Below, piece after piece: positions 1 to 11,930 of a DNA stretch of 64,000 nucleotides. The translations under genes were made by a program, and so were the position numbers. The notes below the pieces were generated by a model that made no database searches, was not told the origin of the DNA, and was given only the letters and a program-made list of their open reading frames with translations. Source of the stretch: Hsuehochloa calcarea (Eukaryota > Streptophyta > Magnoliopsida > Poales > Poaceae). Each line of letters begins with the position of its first letter. The first letter of the stretch is position 1. The stretch spans positions 22,172,177 through 22,236,176 of the forward strand of contig CM070596.1 in the NCBI GenBank assembly GCA_036346395.1. Reading direction: 5' to 3'.

Positions 1-144
1 ATTATAAACCACTACAACTCACTTGAGACAAGCAATGTGGGACTAATCCCACCACACAACTCCTCATGGGCCACATGGGCCACTCTACGAGCAGGCCGGG
101 GTATTACACAACTGCTTAGCTAGGATAAAGCGTTAGAGTTCACC

Positions 145-651
145 ATGGCTAGGAATAAGGACTTAGAGTCACAAGTTAATAATCTCACACTAGAACTTGT
201 GAATGCTAAGAATCTTGATGCTGATGAATGTTCATCCTGCCATACTTTACACTCTAAACTTGCTAAACTACAAACTACTCATAATGTTGTCTTGCACCAA
301 CTAGAAAATGCTAGGACTGAACTAACTGAAGTTAAATCTACTTCATGTGAAAAATGCTTAGAATCTAGCAAGTTGGTTCCATCTGATAAAGCTGAGTCTA
401 GCACTTGCTCTTTCTGCTTGGAACGTGAACATAAAGTAAATGACATTTTAGAAGCAGTTAGAGCTAAGTATGTCAAGATTAATGACATAATTAATTATGC
501 TTCTTGTGTTTCATGTGAAGCCTTTAAGCTTGAAGTTGCTATTCATAAGGAGAGGCATGCTAGAGCCATTAAAGGTAAAACTTGTGAATCATGTCTTAAT
601 CATGAAAAAGAGAATGCTTATCTCAAGGATACTTTAGAAAAAATTATCTAA
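145..651 (+). pseudogene. Copia (SIRE/Maximus-like) gag coiled-coil fragment
   Basis: An open frame of 168 residues with an ATG start reads as a helical, Lys/Glu-rich segment punctuated by five CxxC pairs (CSSC, CEKC, CSFC, CVSC, CESC) about 30 residues apart. Each pair is followed by leucine/lysine heptad-like stretches. This pattern is seen in the long gag of SIRE/Maximus-type copia elements, downstream of the UBN2 gag domain; that assignment is from family knowledge and not from a search. The following bases (652-739) read as a further gag-like stretch with a stop codon and then run directly into the end of an inserted LTR at 740. No zinc knuckle, protease or RT is visible beside it. It is probably a truncated transposon relic and not a host gene. 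Confidence 0.5.
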
Positions 652-739
652 GGGTAAAAAGCAGTTAAACATGATTCTTGACAAGTCCAAAACTCCTTAT
701 AAGAAGCAAGGGTTATGATACAACTTTTCCCAAGACAAG

Positions 740-3700
740 TGTAGGATCAAGGATAACCGACTAGAGGGGGGTGAATAGGAGGTCTCTAAAAATTCTAGAT
801 CAAATTATACAATTTTGCAAGATAAACTAAGCAAAGCTATCTATCACAAGATATATGCTACAAAATTAATTGCAATAAGTAAAAACAAGAAATAACCACA
901 ATGGGACAATGAGGTTTTTCCCGTGGTATCGAAGATTTGTCGATCTTCACTAGTCCACGTTGAGGAAGCTTGACTCGACCAAGCCGGCCCACAAATTAAG
1001 CCTTCCTCGTAATCACTTGGTTGTTCTTCCTCCTCTCTGGAGTTGGTGAACACCGACCAATCACAACCGGCGTCGGGCCTCTTCAGAAACTTCTTGAAGA
1101 GATCACCGCACAACCTCTGCCAAGCTGTCTAGGTGCCGACAAGCACCAAGAGAATAGATCTTTACCTTCGCTTGACGGCAACCAAGAGCCAAAGGATCAA
1201 CTAGAATGCAATGCTCTCGCTTTGCTCACAACCTCACAAATTTGTGCAAAGAGAGTAAATAAGGAGTGAGGAGGGTGCTCAAAGTTCAAATGTATTGAAT
1301 GAATGCTCATCAACTTAACCTTGAGTGGTGGGGTGCATTTATACCCCCACAACCAAATATGACCATTACACGAAGAATCCGTAAAAATTCAGTGAAATCG
1401 AACTTTAAGCTATGTAACGTCGGAACTTCCGCCCTTGCATCGAGTGTATCAGAATGGCCATTACAATAGTATTAAATGCTCGATTATAACCGTTAGATTT
1501 CAAGATGGAACTTCCGCCATCTAAAATTTGTTCGTCTGTTGGACCGAAAAGGCGACTAGAGGGGGGGTGAATAGGAGCACGCTCACTTTTTCACAAATTA
1601 TGAATTCAACACAATTTCACTCTAATAGCTATGAGGAAGAATGAAGATCAATGTACCAGTACAGCAGAAGACTAGTATTGAATCCAATTTACACCCTAAA
1701 TAATATGACAAAATCAACACAAGCTAAAGCACAAATCAAGATCGGCAATCGATCATTGATTAGTGCCGGACCTCTGACCAAATCGGTTGGACCGGTGCCC
1801 TCGGGCGGTCTGACCGCTAGGCTCCAGAACAGTAAGAACAGCCCCGATGACGAAGTTGCAAATAGATCTAACTTTTGATTGTAAACTCCAAACTTCACGA
1901 AACTTGGTATACACCTTCTCTATGATATTAAGGACCTATTCTAATCAACAATTATGATAATTCTTGGACAAACAAAGATCCTTTACGATCCGTTTGGAGA
2001 AGGGTCTAAAACCGAGCAAAAGTGAAAACTAGATCCAATCGCTTGCTCGTGGGTGATTGATGATCACGAAGATCCTAGATGAGTTCCCACACAACACAGG
2101 AAGCTAATCCACGTGACGATATCAAGCAAAAACTCATGGATCAAATGAAAGCCCTAAAATCACGAATTTGAAAGCAAGAACGAAAAGAGACTTATCTCAA
2201 GCAAACCTTGCGTAGATTAAAACGTGATTGATGCTGGATTACACCCACTCCATCAAGGATCAGTGGTCAATCCAAGAGCAGGAAAATCCAATCAAACCTT
2301 CAAGAACCCTAGCCCCCACGCCTAGCTCTCCCTAAACAAAATTAGGGTTTTCTAATATAAAGAGGGTTAAGAGTTGGTGCAGCCACCATCCTCTCCTATT
2401 TATAGTGGAGGCTTAGACCTTCTAAAAGTTTGATCCTATTGGGCTCCCGTTAAGGCCCACTAATAAACGGGTCACACACGCACGCTTCGCAAAGCGCCGT
2501 CTTTAACCTTTTGACCTAAATAGCTTCACCTAGCACCATCTTGCACCTCGGATTTGCTAATAGGTCACCCTTTTCCATCTTGCGTCACGCTTGAGTCAGA
2601 GACCTCACCCGGCATCGTCAATCGTTCTGAACCTCAGCTCTCCAAGCCTAGTCCCGATCATCCTCGCCGTTGACCGTCGTTGACCACCAAGCAACCTGCA
2701 CAACCATAGACAAGTAAACCAATTTTGGGAACAAGTTCTTCACAACTTGACCCATGTTAGTCAAAACATGCATCATGCAATACATATGCCCTGAAACTCA
2801 TGAATTTGACCAAACCAACGAACAACGCCGCCACGAAGGCCGGCGTTCAAGTGACAACCGGTCCGACCACCCCTCAGGGCCGGTCGGACCTCTAGCCTTT
2901 CCGGTCGGACCGCCAGCTATAGGCCACCCGACCGCCTAAAGGACTTAGCCGAATTTCAAGCCCCAAATTCAAACCTTCAAAATTTAAAACGAATAGAACT
3001 TTTGACCGAGACTCCAAAAATTATGAGACCAAGTGCAATAGAATCCCTCTCTTGCCTACACCTCTATTTTTGCCCACTCAATTTGACACTATTTGGTCAT
3101 GGTCGGTCGACCTCTGCCATGGCCGCCCGATCGATTTGGGACCGGCCGACCGCCATGCTATGGCGGTCCGATCACCGTCCCGACGGATCTCAACTTTGTC
3201 GAAAACCCGTGAAACGACAAACCATAAACTCCATTGCCAATTGTCACATCATTCTAAGATCCGAGCATATCCCCATGATATCCACAAACCGATAATCTAA
3301 GCTCGCCATATCATGGCGGAACTACCGCACTTGCAAAAAATGGCTAAGTCCCCAAAAAGGGTACTCTCTGGAAAAAAAACACCCCGCAAGAATTTCAGAG
3401 CAACCGATAATAGGAAGTTCCGCTCGTATCATGGCGGAACTTCTGCACTTCGAAAAATCGGCTAAGTCCAGAAACCGGGTACTCTCTGGAAAATACGCCC
3501 GCGAATATTTCGTGAAGATCCGCCAATGAAGTTCCGCAGCTTATAACGCCTAACTTTCGATTTCAGATCAAAAGATGATTTTGATTTTAAAACCAGACCA
3601 AGAGAGCATGCATGATTCTAAGTTGATCAAAGGTATAATGAAGTGCTTTCAAGCTACTAGACAAGTTCCCACTTAATAGTACGTCATTTATCCTAAAATC

Positions 3701-3933
3701 CGGTCTTCCACTATACTCCAAAGACCGGTAAAATTCAAAAGGGGTCCTAGTCTATTTGTACCTTGCTCTTGAGATAAACTCCATCTTCTTAACATTCTTT
3801 GACATGCAGCTCCTTTATTTGACTTTGTCATTTAGGACTATGCCTTGTTATCACTTAAACAAACATATTAGTCTCATATTCACATAATGTTATTAATTAC
3901 CAAATCACATTTTTAGGGGCCCAGATGCTTTCA
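740..3933 (-). mobile_element. LTR family B (3' LTR of a minus-strand element), interrupted
   Basis: Read on the minus strand, this LTR begins TGAAAGCATC just after a polypurine tract and ends CCTTGATCCTACA. That matches the start and end of the LTR at 46476-52496. An LTR of family A sits inside it at 1537-3286, so the native length is about 1.44 kb here. The flanking parts (740-1536 and 3287-3933) carry repeated GGAACTTCCGCC-type motifs. Because a polypurine tract and internal sequence continue to the right, this is the 3' LTR of an element and not a solo LTR. The matching 5' LTR is not visible, since the element is broken near 6514. Confidence 0.6.
1537..3286 (-). mobile_element. LTR family A, nested in LTR B
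   Basis: The plus-strand copy starts TGTTGGACCGAAAAGG, followed by a G-run and GTGAATAGG, and ends CATGATATCCACA. The same two ends delimit the copies at 29963-31844 and 39897-41766. It contains clustered near-palindromes of the form CGGTCnGACCG (2857-2935, 3106-3180) and a minus-strand TATA element near 2397-2404 (TATTTATAG on plus). No convincing target-site duplication is visible. No internal coding region is attached, so it behaves as a solo LTR. Confidence 0.6.
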
Positions 3934-3949
3934 ATCTCCCCCTTTTTGG
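3934..3949 (-). other. Polypurine tract of minus-strand element B
   Basis: On the minus strand this reads CCAAAAAGGGGGAGAT and directly abuts the LTR start TGAAAG. It is the expected priming site for plus-strand DNA synthesis and fixes the orientation of the element. Confidence 0.65.
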
Positions 3950-4320
3950 TAATGGATGACAACACAATAAAGATGTGAGAGATATTGAGTTTGAAACATA
4001 AAGCTCCCCCTTAACATGTGCATATTGAATAGAAGATAATGCAAAGCACAAGTTTGGATTTTCATAAAATTTTGGCAGGGTTTCTGTAGATTGTTGATAC
4101 TTGAAAAGACCAATATCAAATGACAATATGTAGAGATAATGAATTCAAATAACATAGGCGTTCAACATCATACCCATAAACTCATATCCAAGTACAACAA
4201 AAAATATCCAAATAACATTAGATATCATCACATGCAAAATATTATCAAAGTCATTACAAACCATAATTAAAACGACAGTCTATTACATAATAGATAAGTT
4301 ACCTAAGCTCTCACACTGAC

Positions 4321-5694
4321 TCACTCCTCTCCCCCTTTATCATCAAGTGACCAAATAAGCGCTTCACTCTGCAGGAGGGTCTTGTGGAGGATCATGAGAA
4401 GGAGAGCGGAGGCGCTGCGTGCAAAACGGACAGAGGAGGAAATCGCTCGCAAAGTCAAGTGAGAGGGCATCCAACCTGGAGGTAGTAGCAGCCTCAAATG
4501 CATCCCACCGAGTGTTGGTTGCTGCTTGAAAGGCCTCCTAAGATGCTTTGATCTCCAAGATAGTAGCATAAATTTAATCAAGTGAGGCCTGGCCTTGTGG
4601 AGGGGCAGCAGCAGGGTCTTCTGCTGGAGGGTGCCGAAGGTTGGCAGGAATAGGAGGACCCTCTCTAGGCTTATAGAACTTGTGGGGTGAAGGCGTAGCT
4701 CCATTATAATCAGTTTGACGAATAATCAAGGCCATAATATATGGAGCATAATTTATCTTTTTGACCTGATCATTCTTGGAGGCTGCAATCTCCCTCACAA
4801 TAACATCAACTACATCAAATTTTCTCCCATGCATAATGCAATCCATAATGTTCCATACCTTCCCCTTATTGCATCATAATTCCCGCTCTTTGGCAATATA
4901 GTATGGTTAATTATCCGATTTACCAAGCTGGGAATAGGGAGAAGACCAGTTATCTTACCAGGAACAAATCTTTGAGTGGTGTCATAAAATTCAGTCCAAG
5001 CATGAAGAGGAAGAACAGTCTATCATAAATCGCCAAACCTCGCTTGACTCTATATACAAGGCACTCTCAAAAGCATGTTTTGAGCAGGAGTATTTGACTG
5101 TCCCAGTCATCCAGATAAGCTCAGAGAAATCTGAAGGAATGTGCACTGTGGCATAAAATTGACGAATGATTTTGTCACTATAATTACATTTGAGTGCTAC
5201 AAAGTCATGAATCCCAGCTCGCTGAAAGAGTCTATATGTGCCCTCATACTTGTCTAGCCCACTAAGGTATAACCAATTTATGCACCTATGATCGATAAAT
5301 GGCTTGTTGGGTCTATAGAAGAGTTCATACACTTGCCTCTGAAAGTTGGTATGAAAGCGAGGATCGTCACAGTTGCGAGGTAGCGAATACTGATTTTTAT
5401 GCCAAAGAAGAGTATAATCATCAATACCGCTGCTTTAAGATCAATCTGTGGTTCCTCGGGTTCTCCCAATTCATCATCAGATTCCGATTGAGAGCCCTCA
5501 TCCGATGCACTCGCCTCTGTATCTGAGTTCTCAGAAGTTTCCCTTTGGTCCTCAATAGCCTTCATTTCTCCTTCTTGTTCTGAGGGAGGAGTTTCTGAAG
5601 ATGATTGGCCGGCATCCTTATAGGACTTCTTGATAGTTCCTCGTGTCTTAGGTATCTTCAAAAGACATGAATGAAGTGTCAAAGATAGATTCAA
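4321..5694 (-). pseudogene. Accessory ORF (ORF2) of pol-less element B, decayed copy 1
   Basis: Minus-strand reading frames at 5694-5278, 5332-4991, 4846-4574 and about 4560-4321 form one broken protein. In order they show an acidic Ser/Glu/Asp-rich N-terminal region (SENSDTEAS, ESDDELGEP), a central domain with a YRLFQRAGIHDF segment, the motif RQFYATVHIP and then LIWMTG, a segment FDVVDVIVREIAASK, and a Pro-rich tail followed by a likely coiled coil. The same order and motifs occur on the plus strand at 44565-45946 (HQFYATVF, LIWMTG, FDVMNLIMREIATSK), so the frame was under selection in a common ancestor. It resembles unclassified plant transposon-associated proteins; no enzymatic motif is visible. 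Several frameshifts and stops make this copy inactive. Confidence 0.55.
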
Positions 5695-6513
5695 ATGAAA
5701 GAGATGAAAGTTCTGTTTTTGTCAGGACAATCGAAAGTTTCGCAATTTTGAACGCCGGAACAACCGCTAGCGGAAGTTCAGCGTTTTCAACAGCGAAAGT
5801 TCCGATTATCCTGGGCCGATTCTAGGGCAACTAGATTTGTGGATTTTCAGTATTTTTGATGGATTGAGTCCATGAAATCGATGCATATACATCATATAAC
5901 ACTGAATAAACCTATTTGCCCAAGAAATTTCCACAGAATTCATCTACATTTGCATTTCTCCAAAAATTTCATATCTAGGGTTCATGAGAAGAAGAAATCC
6001 GATGGGGGATGATTTTACCTTGAGGAGAGAAGTGAATAAACCCTGGAGATGCAAATGATTGGACGGATTTGAAGAAAAGCCAAAGAAAAATCAAGTTTTT
6101 CGGTGGATCTTTGGGAGAGAAGAAGAGAGCACGGGAGAAGAACTGCGGCGGTAGGAGAGAGACTAAGAAACGGAGGAACCGCAGGGAATTTAATGCCTCC
6201 CAACTGCCGAAAAATGGAAGTTCCGCAATTCAAGAGTGGAAGTTCTGAAAATCGGAAGTTCCAGACCTGCAAGGCCGGTAGTTCCGATTATCCTGACACT
6301 TCAGGAAGAGAGTGCTGAATTTGATGATTTTGTAAATAATCCTTAGTTTTGCACTCAACCAAGTATCATTCAGGATTATTATGCAACGAGAAGACTAATG
6401 TCTGTCTAAGAAAATAATTTTTACGAACATATCACATTTGGAGCAAAAATTTGAGAAATGGCACCTTCAAATTGACAAAAATGCAACTTAGGCCCAAAGT
6501 GCTTGTGACAAGA
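5695..6513 (-). other. Internal spacer of minus-strand element B
   Basis: No coding sequence is supported here. The stretch has short repeats of GGAAGTTCCG type like those in the adjoining LTR B, and occupies the position that 43.8-44.5 kb holds in the plus-strand copy (between upstream sequence and ORF2). It ends abruptly at 6514 where a family-A LTR begins. Confidence 0.35.
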
Positions 6514-7506
6514 TGTAGGGCCGTAAAGGCGGCTAGAGGGGGGTGAATAGGCGCTTTCTCGATTTTTTGCCTTAATTAAATTCAACACGCACTTTTCTCC
6601 TTTAGCTATGAAAGCTAAGAAGATCAAGAATATACAGAGGAAGCCTTGTCTTTGAATTCGACACCCCTAACCACAAGACTCAATAATGGAGAATTGATCT
6701 CACCGGGCGGCCGGACTGTGTAGTGTCAAGATCTCGATCGCTGGCGGTCGGACCGGTGCTCAATTGGCGGTCTGATTGTCGGGCGGTCGGACCGGCGCTG
6801 AGAAATCGGTCAGACCGATTTAGTCCAGAGGCAGCGCACAAAGCCCAAATCCAAAACGAAAATTGGTCCAACTTTTGATTCAACCAATGAAACTTGACCA
6901 AATTTGGAGACACCTCCCTAAGGATATCTGAGACCTATTTCTAGCGACGATCGTCCAGATCCACTTCAAATAATCGATTTCTTTAGGTTTTACCAAAGAA
7001 GTGTTCAAAACCTAGAAATATGAAAATCTTGATCCAAACTTGTTTGTAGGGGATTGATGATCTAGATGATTCTAGGAGTATTCCCACACATCATAGCAAG
7101 GTAGAATCGGTCAAGAGACCAAGCATAAACACCCGGATCAAGGAAGCACCAAAATCATCAAAAGAGAGAAGAAAGGAAATGAGACTTCATCCTTGAACAA
7201 ACATCCATAGATTGAATGATTCAAGATGTTGCTTACAAAGCCACTCCCTCAAGGAGGACAAGAGCTCAATCCAAGAGCACACACACAAATTTCCTCTCCT
7301 CTCCTCTCCTCTCTAAACCCTAACCCTAGTTAGGGTTTTTGCAAATGAAGTGCTTGGTTGCTTGGGGGGTTTTTTCGATCTCCCCCCTTCTGTTTATAGG
7401 AGAGGCTAGGGTTTCTCTCATGGGCTCCCATTAAGACCCAACACAAATGGGATCCACACACACACAAATCTGTTGAAGCAATCGCCTGCTTCACCACGTG
7501 TAGGTT
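6514..7506 (-). mobile_element. LTR family A, truncated, minus orientation
   Basis: It starts TGTAGGGCCGTAAAGGCGG, followed by the G-run and GTGAATAGG signature, nearly the same as the start at 39897. It runs parallel to that copy through the conserved CTTCACCACGTGTAGG segment at about 7490-7506. Beyond that the match stops and unrelated internal sequence begins. The other end of the LTR (CATGATATCCACA side) is missing, so this copy is truncated. Several CGGTCnGACC motifs occur at 6706-6825. Confidence 0.55.
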
Positions 7507-7792
7507 GCAATTTTTGGAACCTCACAATGATAAAATGTCAAATTGAACAATTATTCTTTGATAAGGACATAAAGTGAGATTTTTGACTCTTCTTTGGAAA
7601 TTGAAGCTTTCTCACTTTCTTTTGCCTAATTCACTGGCCTATACTAATATGAAGCCAACTTGGTGATTTCCATTGCGTTCTCTTGCTTTTGGACCAAGTT
7701 GTGCCTTTGCGCGAAAACGTCGAGTATTTTTGTTTTCAAACCATAAACTTACATTTTTGAGAAATTACCAATGTGTTCATCAAGGGGGAGAT
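7507..7792 (+). other. 3' tail of a family-A element with polypurine tract
   Basis: Non-coding sequence ends in AAGGGGGAGAT (7782-7792), immediately followed by TGTGGATATCATGG, the start of a plus-orientation family-A LTR. This is a plus-strand polypurine tract plus a short piece of internal sequence. The rest of the element is absent to the left, where an oppositely oriented LTR A lies instead. Confidence 0.5.
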
Positions 7793-8975
7793 TGTGGATA
7801 TCATGGGATATGCTCATGATCTTAGGATGATGTTACAATTAGCAATTGCGTTGAAGATTTGTCGAATCACGTATTTTCGGCAAAGTTCATGTGTCGTCAG
7901 TTATCAAGCGGTCGATCGCCGTAGGCGGGCGGTCTAACCGGCATGTGTGGCGGTTTGACCGACCACCACTAGAGGTCAGACCGGCCAGGCCTTGGGCCTA
8001 GAGGTCGGGCAATGACGCCACCAAGGCGGTCCGATTGGGCAAGAAGTGTCTTTGAATTTGAGTCGGGCCAAAATAGAGGGTGTAGGCAAGAGAGGGGATT
8101 CTCCTACACTTGGTCTCATAATTTTTGGAGCTTCGAGTCAAAAGTTCTATTTGTTTGAAATTTCCAGAGAGGTTTCGTATTTCTAGGGAGGAATTTTGGT
8201 TGAGTCCCATGCTGGGCGGTTAGACCGGCCAGGTGGCGGTCAGACCGGCTAGAGGGTGGTCAGACCGGCCATGGGTGGTGGTCTGACCAGCTTTGACTTG
8301 TTCGCTGGCCTTCTTGGCGGAGATGTTTGTTGGTTAGGTCAAGTTCATGAGTTTCAGTGCGTGCATGATGCATGTTTTGACTAACGTGGGTCAAGTTGCA
8401 AAGAACTTGTTCCCGAAATCGATTTCTTGGTCTATTGTTGTGCACGTGGCTTGGAGGTCAACGACGGTCAACGACAAGGATGATCGGGACTAGGCTTGGA
8501 GAGCTAAGGTTCAGAACGATCAAGTATGTCGGATAAAATCCATGGACTCAAGCATGGCGCAAAATGGACAAAGATCACAAACGAGAAGTTCGGTGCGATG
8601 GGTTGCATCAAGCGGCGCGGGGATCGGTGCAAGTGTCATGGTGGTTTCGGTGGGAGCCAGATGGGAGAGACTTGCCGACATGAAGAGAGTCATTGATCAA
8701 CCTACACGTGGCGAAGTATGAGATTGCTTCATGAAGTTTGGACTCGGTCTTTGGAGAAGGATCGAGAAGGGGTATTTTGGTAACTTCACTAAAATACCGC
8801 CTTGATGGCTTTTGGCTAAACCGCGGCGCAAGGAGAAGTGGTTTAGGTTAAGAGAAGATGAAGATAGTGCTTTGAAATGCGTGCGTGTGTTAACCTGTTT
8901 GTGTGTGGGCTTAACGGTGCCCATTAGGAATATCATTCTAGAAAGCTAGCCTCCACTATAAATAGGGGAGGGTGA
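7793..8975 (+). mobile_element. LTR family A, plus orientation, truncated after TATA box
   Basis: It begins TGTGGATATCATGG, the reverse complement of the ends of the minus-oriented copies, and carries the family's CGGTCnGACC motif clusters (7920-7985, 8215-8290). A TATA element TATAAATA lies at 8957-8964 with the conserved CCTCCAC context. The LTR is cut off a few bases later by the 3' LTR of a minus-strand gypsy element, so its R/U5 part is missing. The breakpoint is approximate. Confidence 0.5.
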
Positions 8976-9960
8976 TGAAGACGGGGTGCTCGATCTTTCG
9001 ATGAGATTGATAAATATCGATTTTGGTGGAGGCGACTCTCGCGATCCGACTACAACCGTATGACGACGCTTGCACCTTAGCAATCGTTGAACCAACTCTG
9101 AGATGTTATTGACCTGCTGGAAGCACGATCAACCTGACCACGAAGGTCTATTCCTGCATGCAATCGAAGAATACGCAAGAACAAGAGAAAACACAATCTG
9201 ATGTATTGCAAATATTTATAAAATTTGATAAGGTGGGATTCCGAAGGATGTCTTAACAGGTGGTCGTTCGACACAACTGAAGAACAATAGTTTGCACAAG
9301 GGTTAAACCTTAACTCAACGAAATCCAAGAAAACTAGAGGGGTGCGACCTCCTTATATAGGGAAGGGAAGCCACAAATCTAAAAGAAATAGCGGGTGGGA
9401 CTAAAACCCATGGATTACTATTCACATGAACAAGAACCAAACCCCTAGGTGAGCCGCCACTTATGGGCCAAGTTGAGTATGATTACAAAGCCTAATTTGG
9501 TCTAAATAGGTGATATAGTGTCTTTTTGACGATTCTGAAGTCTATAAAAAGAATTTGAAGGTGAGGCTCGATCCATTGGAAAGATCTCAGAATAATCTTT
9601 CCAACAAGCCGAAGAACACCCCAATCGGACTCCGTTTGCAAACGTTATGGCCTTTTTACTATGGGCCTATTGGGTTGTCACAGTGCTAGATTGTTTCAGC
9701 GATTCCGACCTGCACAAAAGGAATTTGAAGGTGGGGTTGGATCCGTTGGAAAGATGACGAGATAATCTTTCCATCAAGTACTGGTGGACCTCCAACGGAC
9801 TCCGTATGTGAAAGTTATGCATGTTTGAAGTCGGTGGTGTCTCCGGAGGCCGAATTGGATTCCAAAATAGGTGCAGCTCGAACTCTTACAAATCAGCCAC
9901 TCTCTATCTTTTATTCCTGAAAATAACATCACATTTATTAGGCAATATCATATAGTTCAT
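8976..9960 (-). mobile_element. Likely 3' LTR of a minus-strand Ty3/gypsy element
   Basis: The stretch contains ACCACGAAGG...TTCCTGCA...GCAATCGAAG motifs that recur in the CRM-type solo LTR at about 27200-27240. It also has a minus-strand TATA element (TATATAAGG, 9352-9358 region). It lies downstream, on the minus strand, of the gag at 11.2-11.9 kb. Both boundaries are estimated; no terminal TG/CA pair or duplication could be fixed. Confidence 0.35.
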
Positions 9961-10304
9961 ATAATATAAAGGTACTCTTAAAAACGAGTTCACCTAATAA
10001 TCTAAGTGAAGCGTACGATCTCTTGTAACCGAAACAACAACCACAGCAAATATGGTTGTATCCATATGGGTCATGTTCTCATCATCCTCCCATTCTTGAA
10101 AACAAAGCCATCCTTGGCTTTTGATAATATGAAAATAGGGTAACAAAGAAGCCAAGGTGTATGCATGGTATATGTATATGTCATCTGTTTTAACGGCTCT
10201 TCGTTGTTGCACAATTAATGTTTTAAAACAACATCATTCATAAAAGCTTGTTGTATTATTAGCCCAAGAATAATTATATATGTTAATGAGCAAAACAAAA
10301 TTTC

Positions 10305-11075
10305 TCACACAGCAATTATTGCAACTAGATTTGCAAATGTAAGTGAAGCATTTATGCAATTCAAATATCTGAAGTTGTAAACTTGCAGTGTAGCACTTAT
10401 AAGCAAATCTACAACCTTTGGAATCATACAAAGTCCATCCATATAATCAGATTTCAATTGGGTGTTAGCAAATTCATCTAGTAAGGGTGAAAAGATTTGA
10501 AAGTTCTTCCATACTTCAACATCATGATGCAGATTGTCAATACTAGATGATGCAATAAGAGATGAACATATAGGCATTGGATGATCACTAAAGTTTATTT
10601 TTCTCTCATAATGAACAAGATTCGGCACACAAGAATTGTTGTTCAAAGCAGTAAGCTTCAATTCATCTATGTGATCACAAGTTATGCATATTCGATATAC
10701 AAGAAATTGATTGTCTACACCATAATCTCCAATCAAATTAAACTTATATCCAGGGGTGTATGCACTAGACAAGGAGATTGTACATGCGATTTCAGAAACT
10801 TTCTTCACAGCATGTGACAATTTCATAGGTGGCTCCAACATAATGTAACATAAAGAATCAATAGGACAAATTCTAGTCAAAACTTTTTTATGTCTGACCA
10901 ATTCCACAGTACCATTATATGTGATTGATTCATCACATGAATCGCTCAAAACAGTAGGCAATTCAATTATGTTATCACATGGTACACTTATGTCAACTGG
11001 TAAATCAACAAGTTTATCACATGGTGCACTATTCTCAACTGGTACATCAACAAGTTTATCACATGGTGCACTCAA
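10305..11075 (-). CDS. Retrotransposon-associated ORF with CDKLVD repeats
   Basis: An intact minus-strand frame of 256 residues follows about 95 bases after the end of a gypsy gag. Its N-terminus has repeated units of the form APCDKLVDvPVens (three near-copies in the first 40 residues, a fourth diverged), then a segment with scattered Cys pairs (CPIDSLC, CITCDH) and a hydrophobic C-terminus. Similar Cys/Asp/Leu repeats are found in C-terminal gag extensions of some plant gypsy elements, from family memory and not from a search. No protease, RT or integrase motif is present between it and the LTR, so the parent element is probably non-autonomous here. A host function is unlikely. Confidence 0.4.
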   Translation of the reverse strand: MSAPCDKLVDVPVENSAPCDKLVDLPVDISVPCDNIIELPTVLSDSCDESITYNGTVELVRHKKVLTRICPIDSLCYIMLEPPMKLSHAVKKVSEIACTISLSSAYTPGYKFNLIGDYGVDNQFLVYRICITCDHIDELKLTALNNNSCVPNLVHYERKINFSDHPMPICSSLIASSSIDNLHHDVEVWKNFQIFSPLLDEFANTQLKSDYMDGLCMIPKVVDLLISATLQVYNFRYLNCINASLTFANLVAIIAV

Positions 11076-11169
11076 GTCTACAGTAAATCAACAAGTTTAT
11101 CACATGGTCTACTAAAATCAATGCAATCAATTTCTACGTGAAACATGTGCATATCGTAATTGTTTTCCA

Positions 11170-11930
11170 CTAATTTTGCTCTAAAATAGCATTAACAGTG
11201 GACAGTTGTAGCTCTTCACAATCATACTCACCATGAGTGATGATAGTACCATGATCTTTACCTTTTTGGCTCTCCTCAGATGATGTAGGTGCATCCATCT
11301 CCTCATCTTCCTTCTCAACCAATGGAGTCGATGGTTCAATCAGTTCATTATCCTCTTCGGCATGGTTCTCAACTTCCTGCAAGCTCTTAGTCATAGAAAA
11401 AGACACAAACACAAGCTTGTTCTCATGATTTCTATCATCAAGTATTCTTAATTCCTTCTCAATCTGACTTTCAACGTAACAAGCAAGAATAAATAGATGG
11501 GAGAGAGAATTATATTCTTTATGAACAAGAAGGTCCTGAATTTCTTGATTAAGCCCACTTAAGAATCTATTTTCTGTAGCTTCAGCATGTTCCTCTAAAC
11601 CACAACGCAACAAACGAGTTTTCAATTCATGATAGTATTACATTACAGTTCTACTTCCTTGATTTAAACGTTGTAATTTAGCTAGTAAATAATCAGCATG
11701 ATATTTAGGAACGAATTCATCTCTCAAAAGTTTCTTTAATGATTCCAAGTTTGAGGCACTTTTCCATGTCTATTTAAATACTTCCACCAAAGTATTGCGT
11801 ACTCAACAAAAGCGCTAGTGGCAGCTCTAATCTTTTGCCTATCAGACCAATCATGATATTCAAATTCTTTGTCTAATGCTATTTCCCAGTCAACATAAGC
11901 ATTAGGGTCAAAATTACCAGCAAAGGATGT
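11170..11930 (-). pseudogene. Ty3/gypsy gag (retrotrans_gag), 5'-truncated
   Basis: The minus-strand reading has the typical plant retrotrans_gag order: AYVDWEIALDKEFE, ATSAFVEYAILWWKYL, RLNQGSRTVM, YYHELKTRLLRCGLEE and a C-terminal AEATENRFLSGLNQEIQDLL segment ending in an acidic tail. This domain makes the capsid of the retrotransposon particle. The frame is broken by a one-base loss near 11735 (after the WNH residues) and an in-frame TAA near 11640. The N-terminus is cut off at about 11930, where the LTR of a Tat element begins. The downstream ORF with CDKLVD repeats lies in the same orientation and probably belongs to the same element. Confidence 0.7.
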
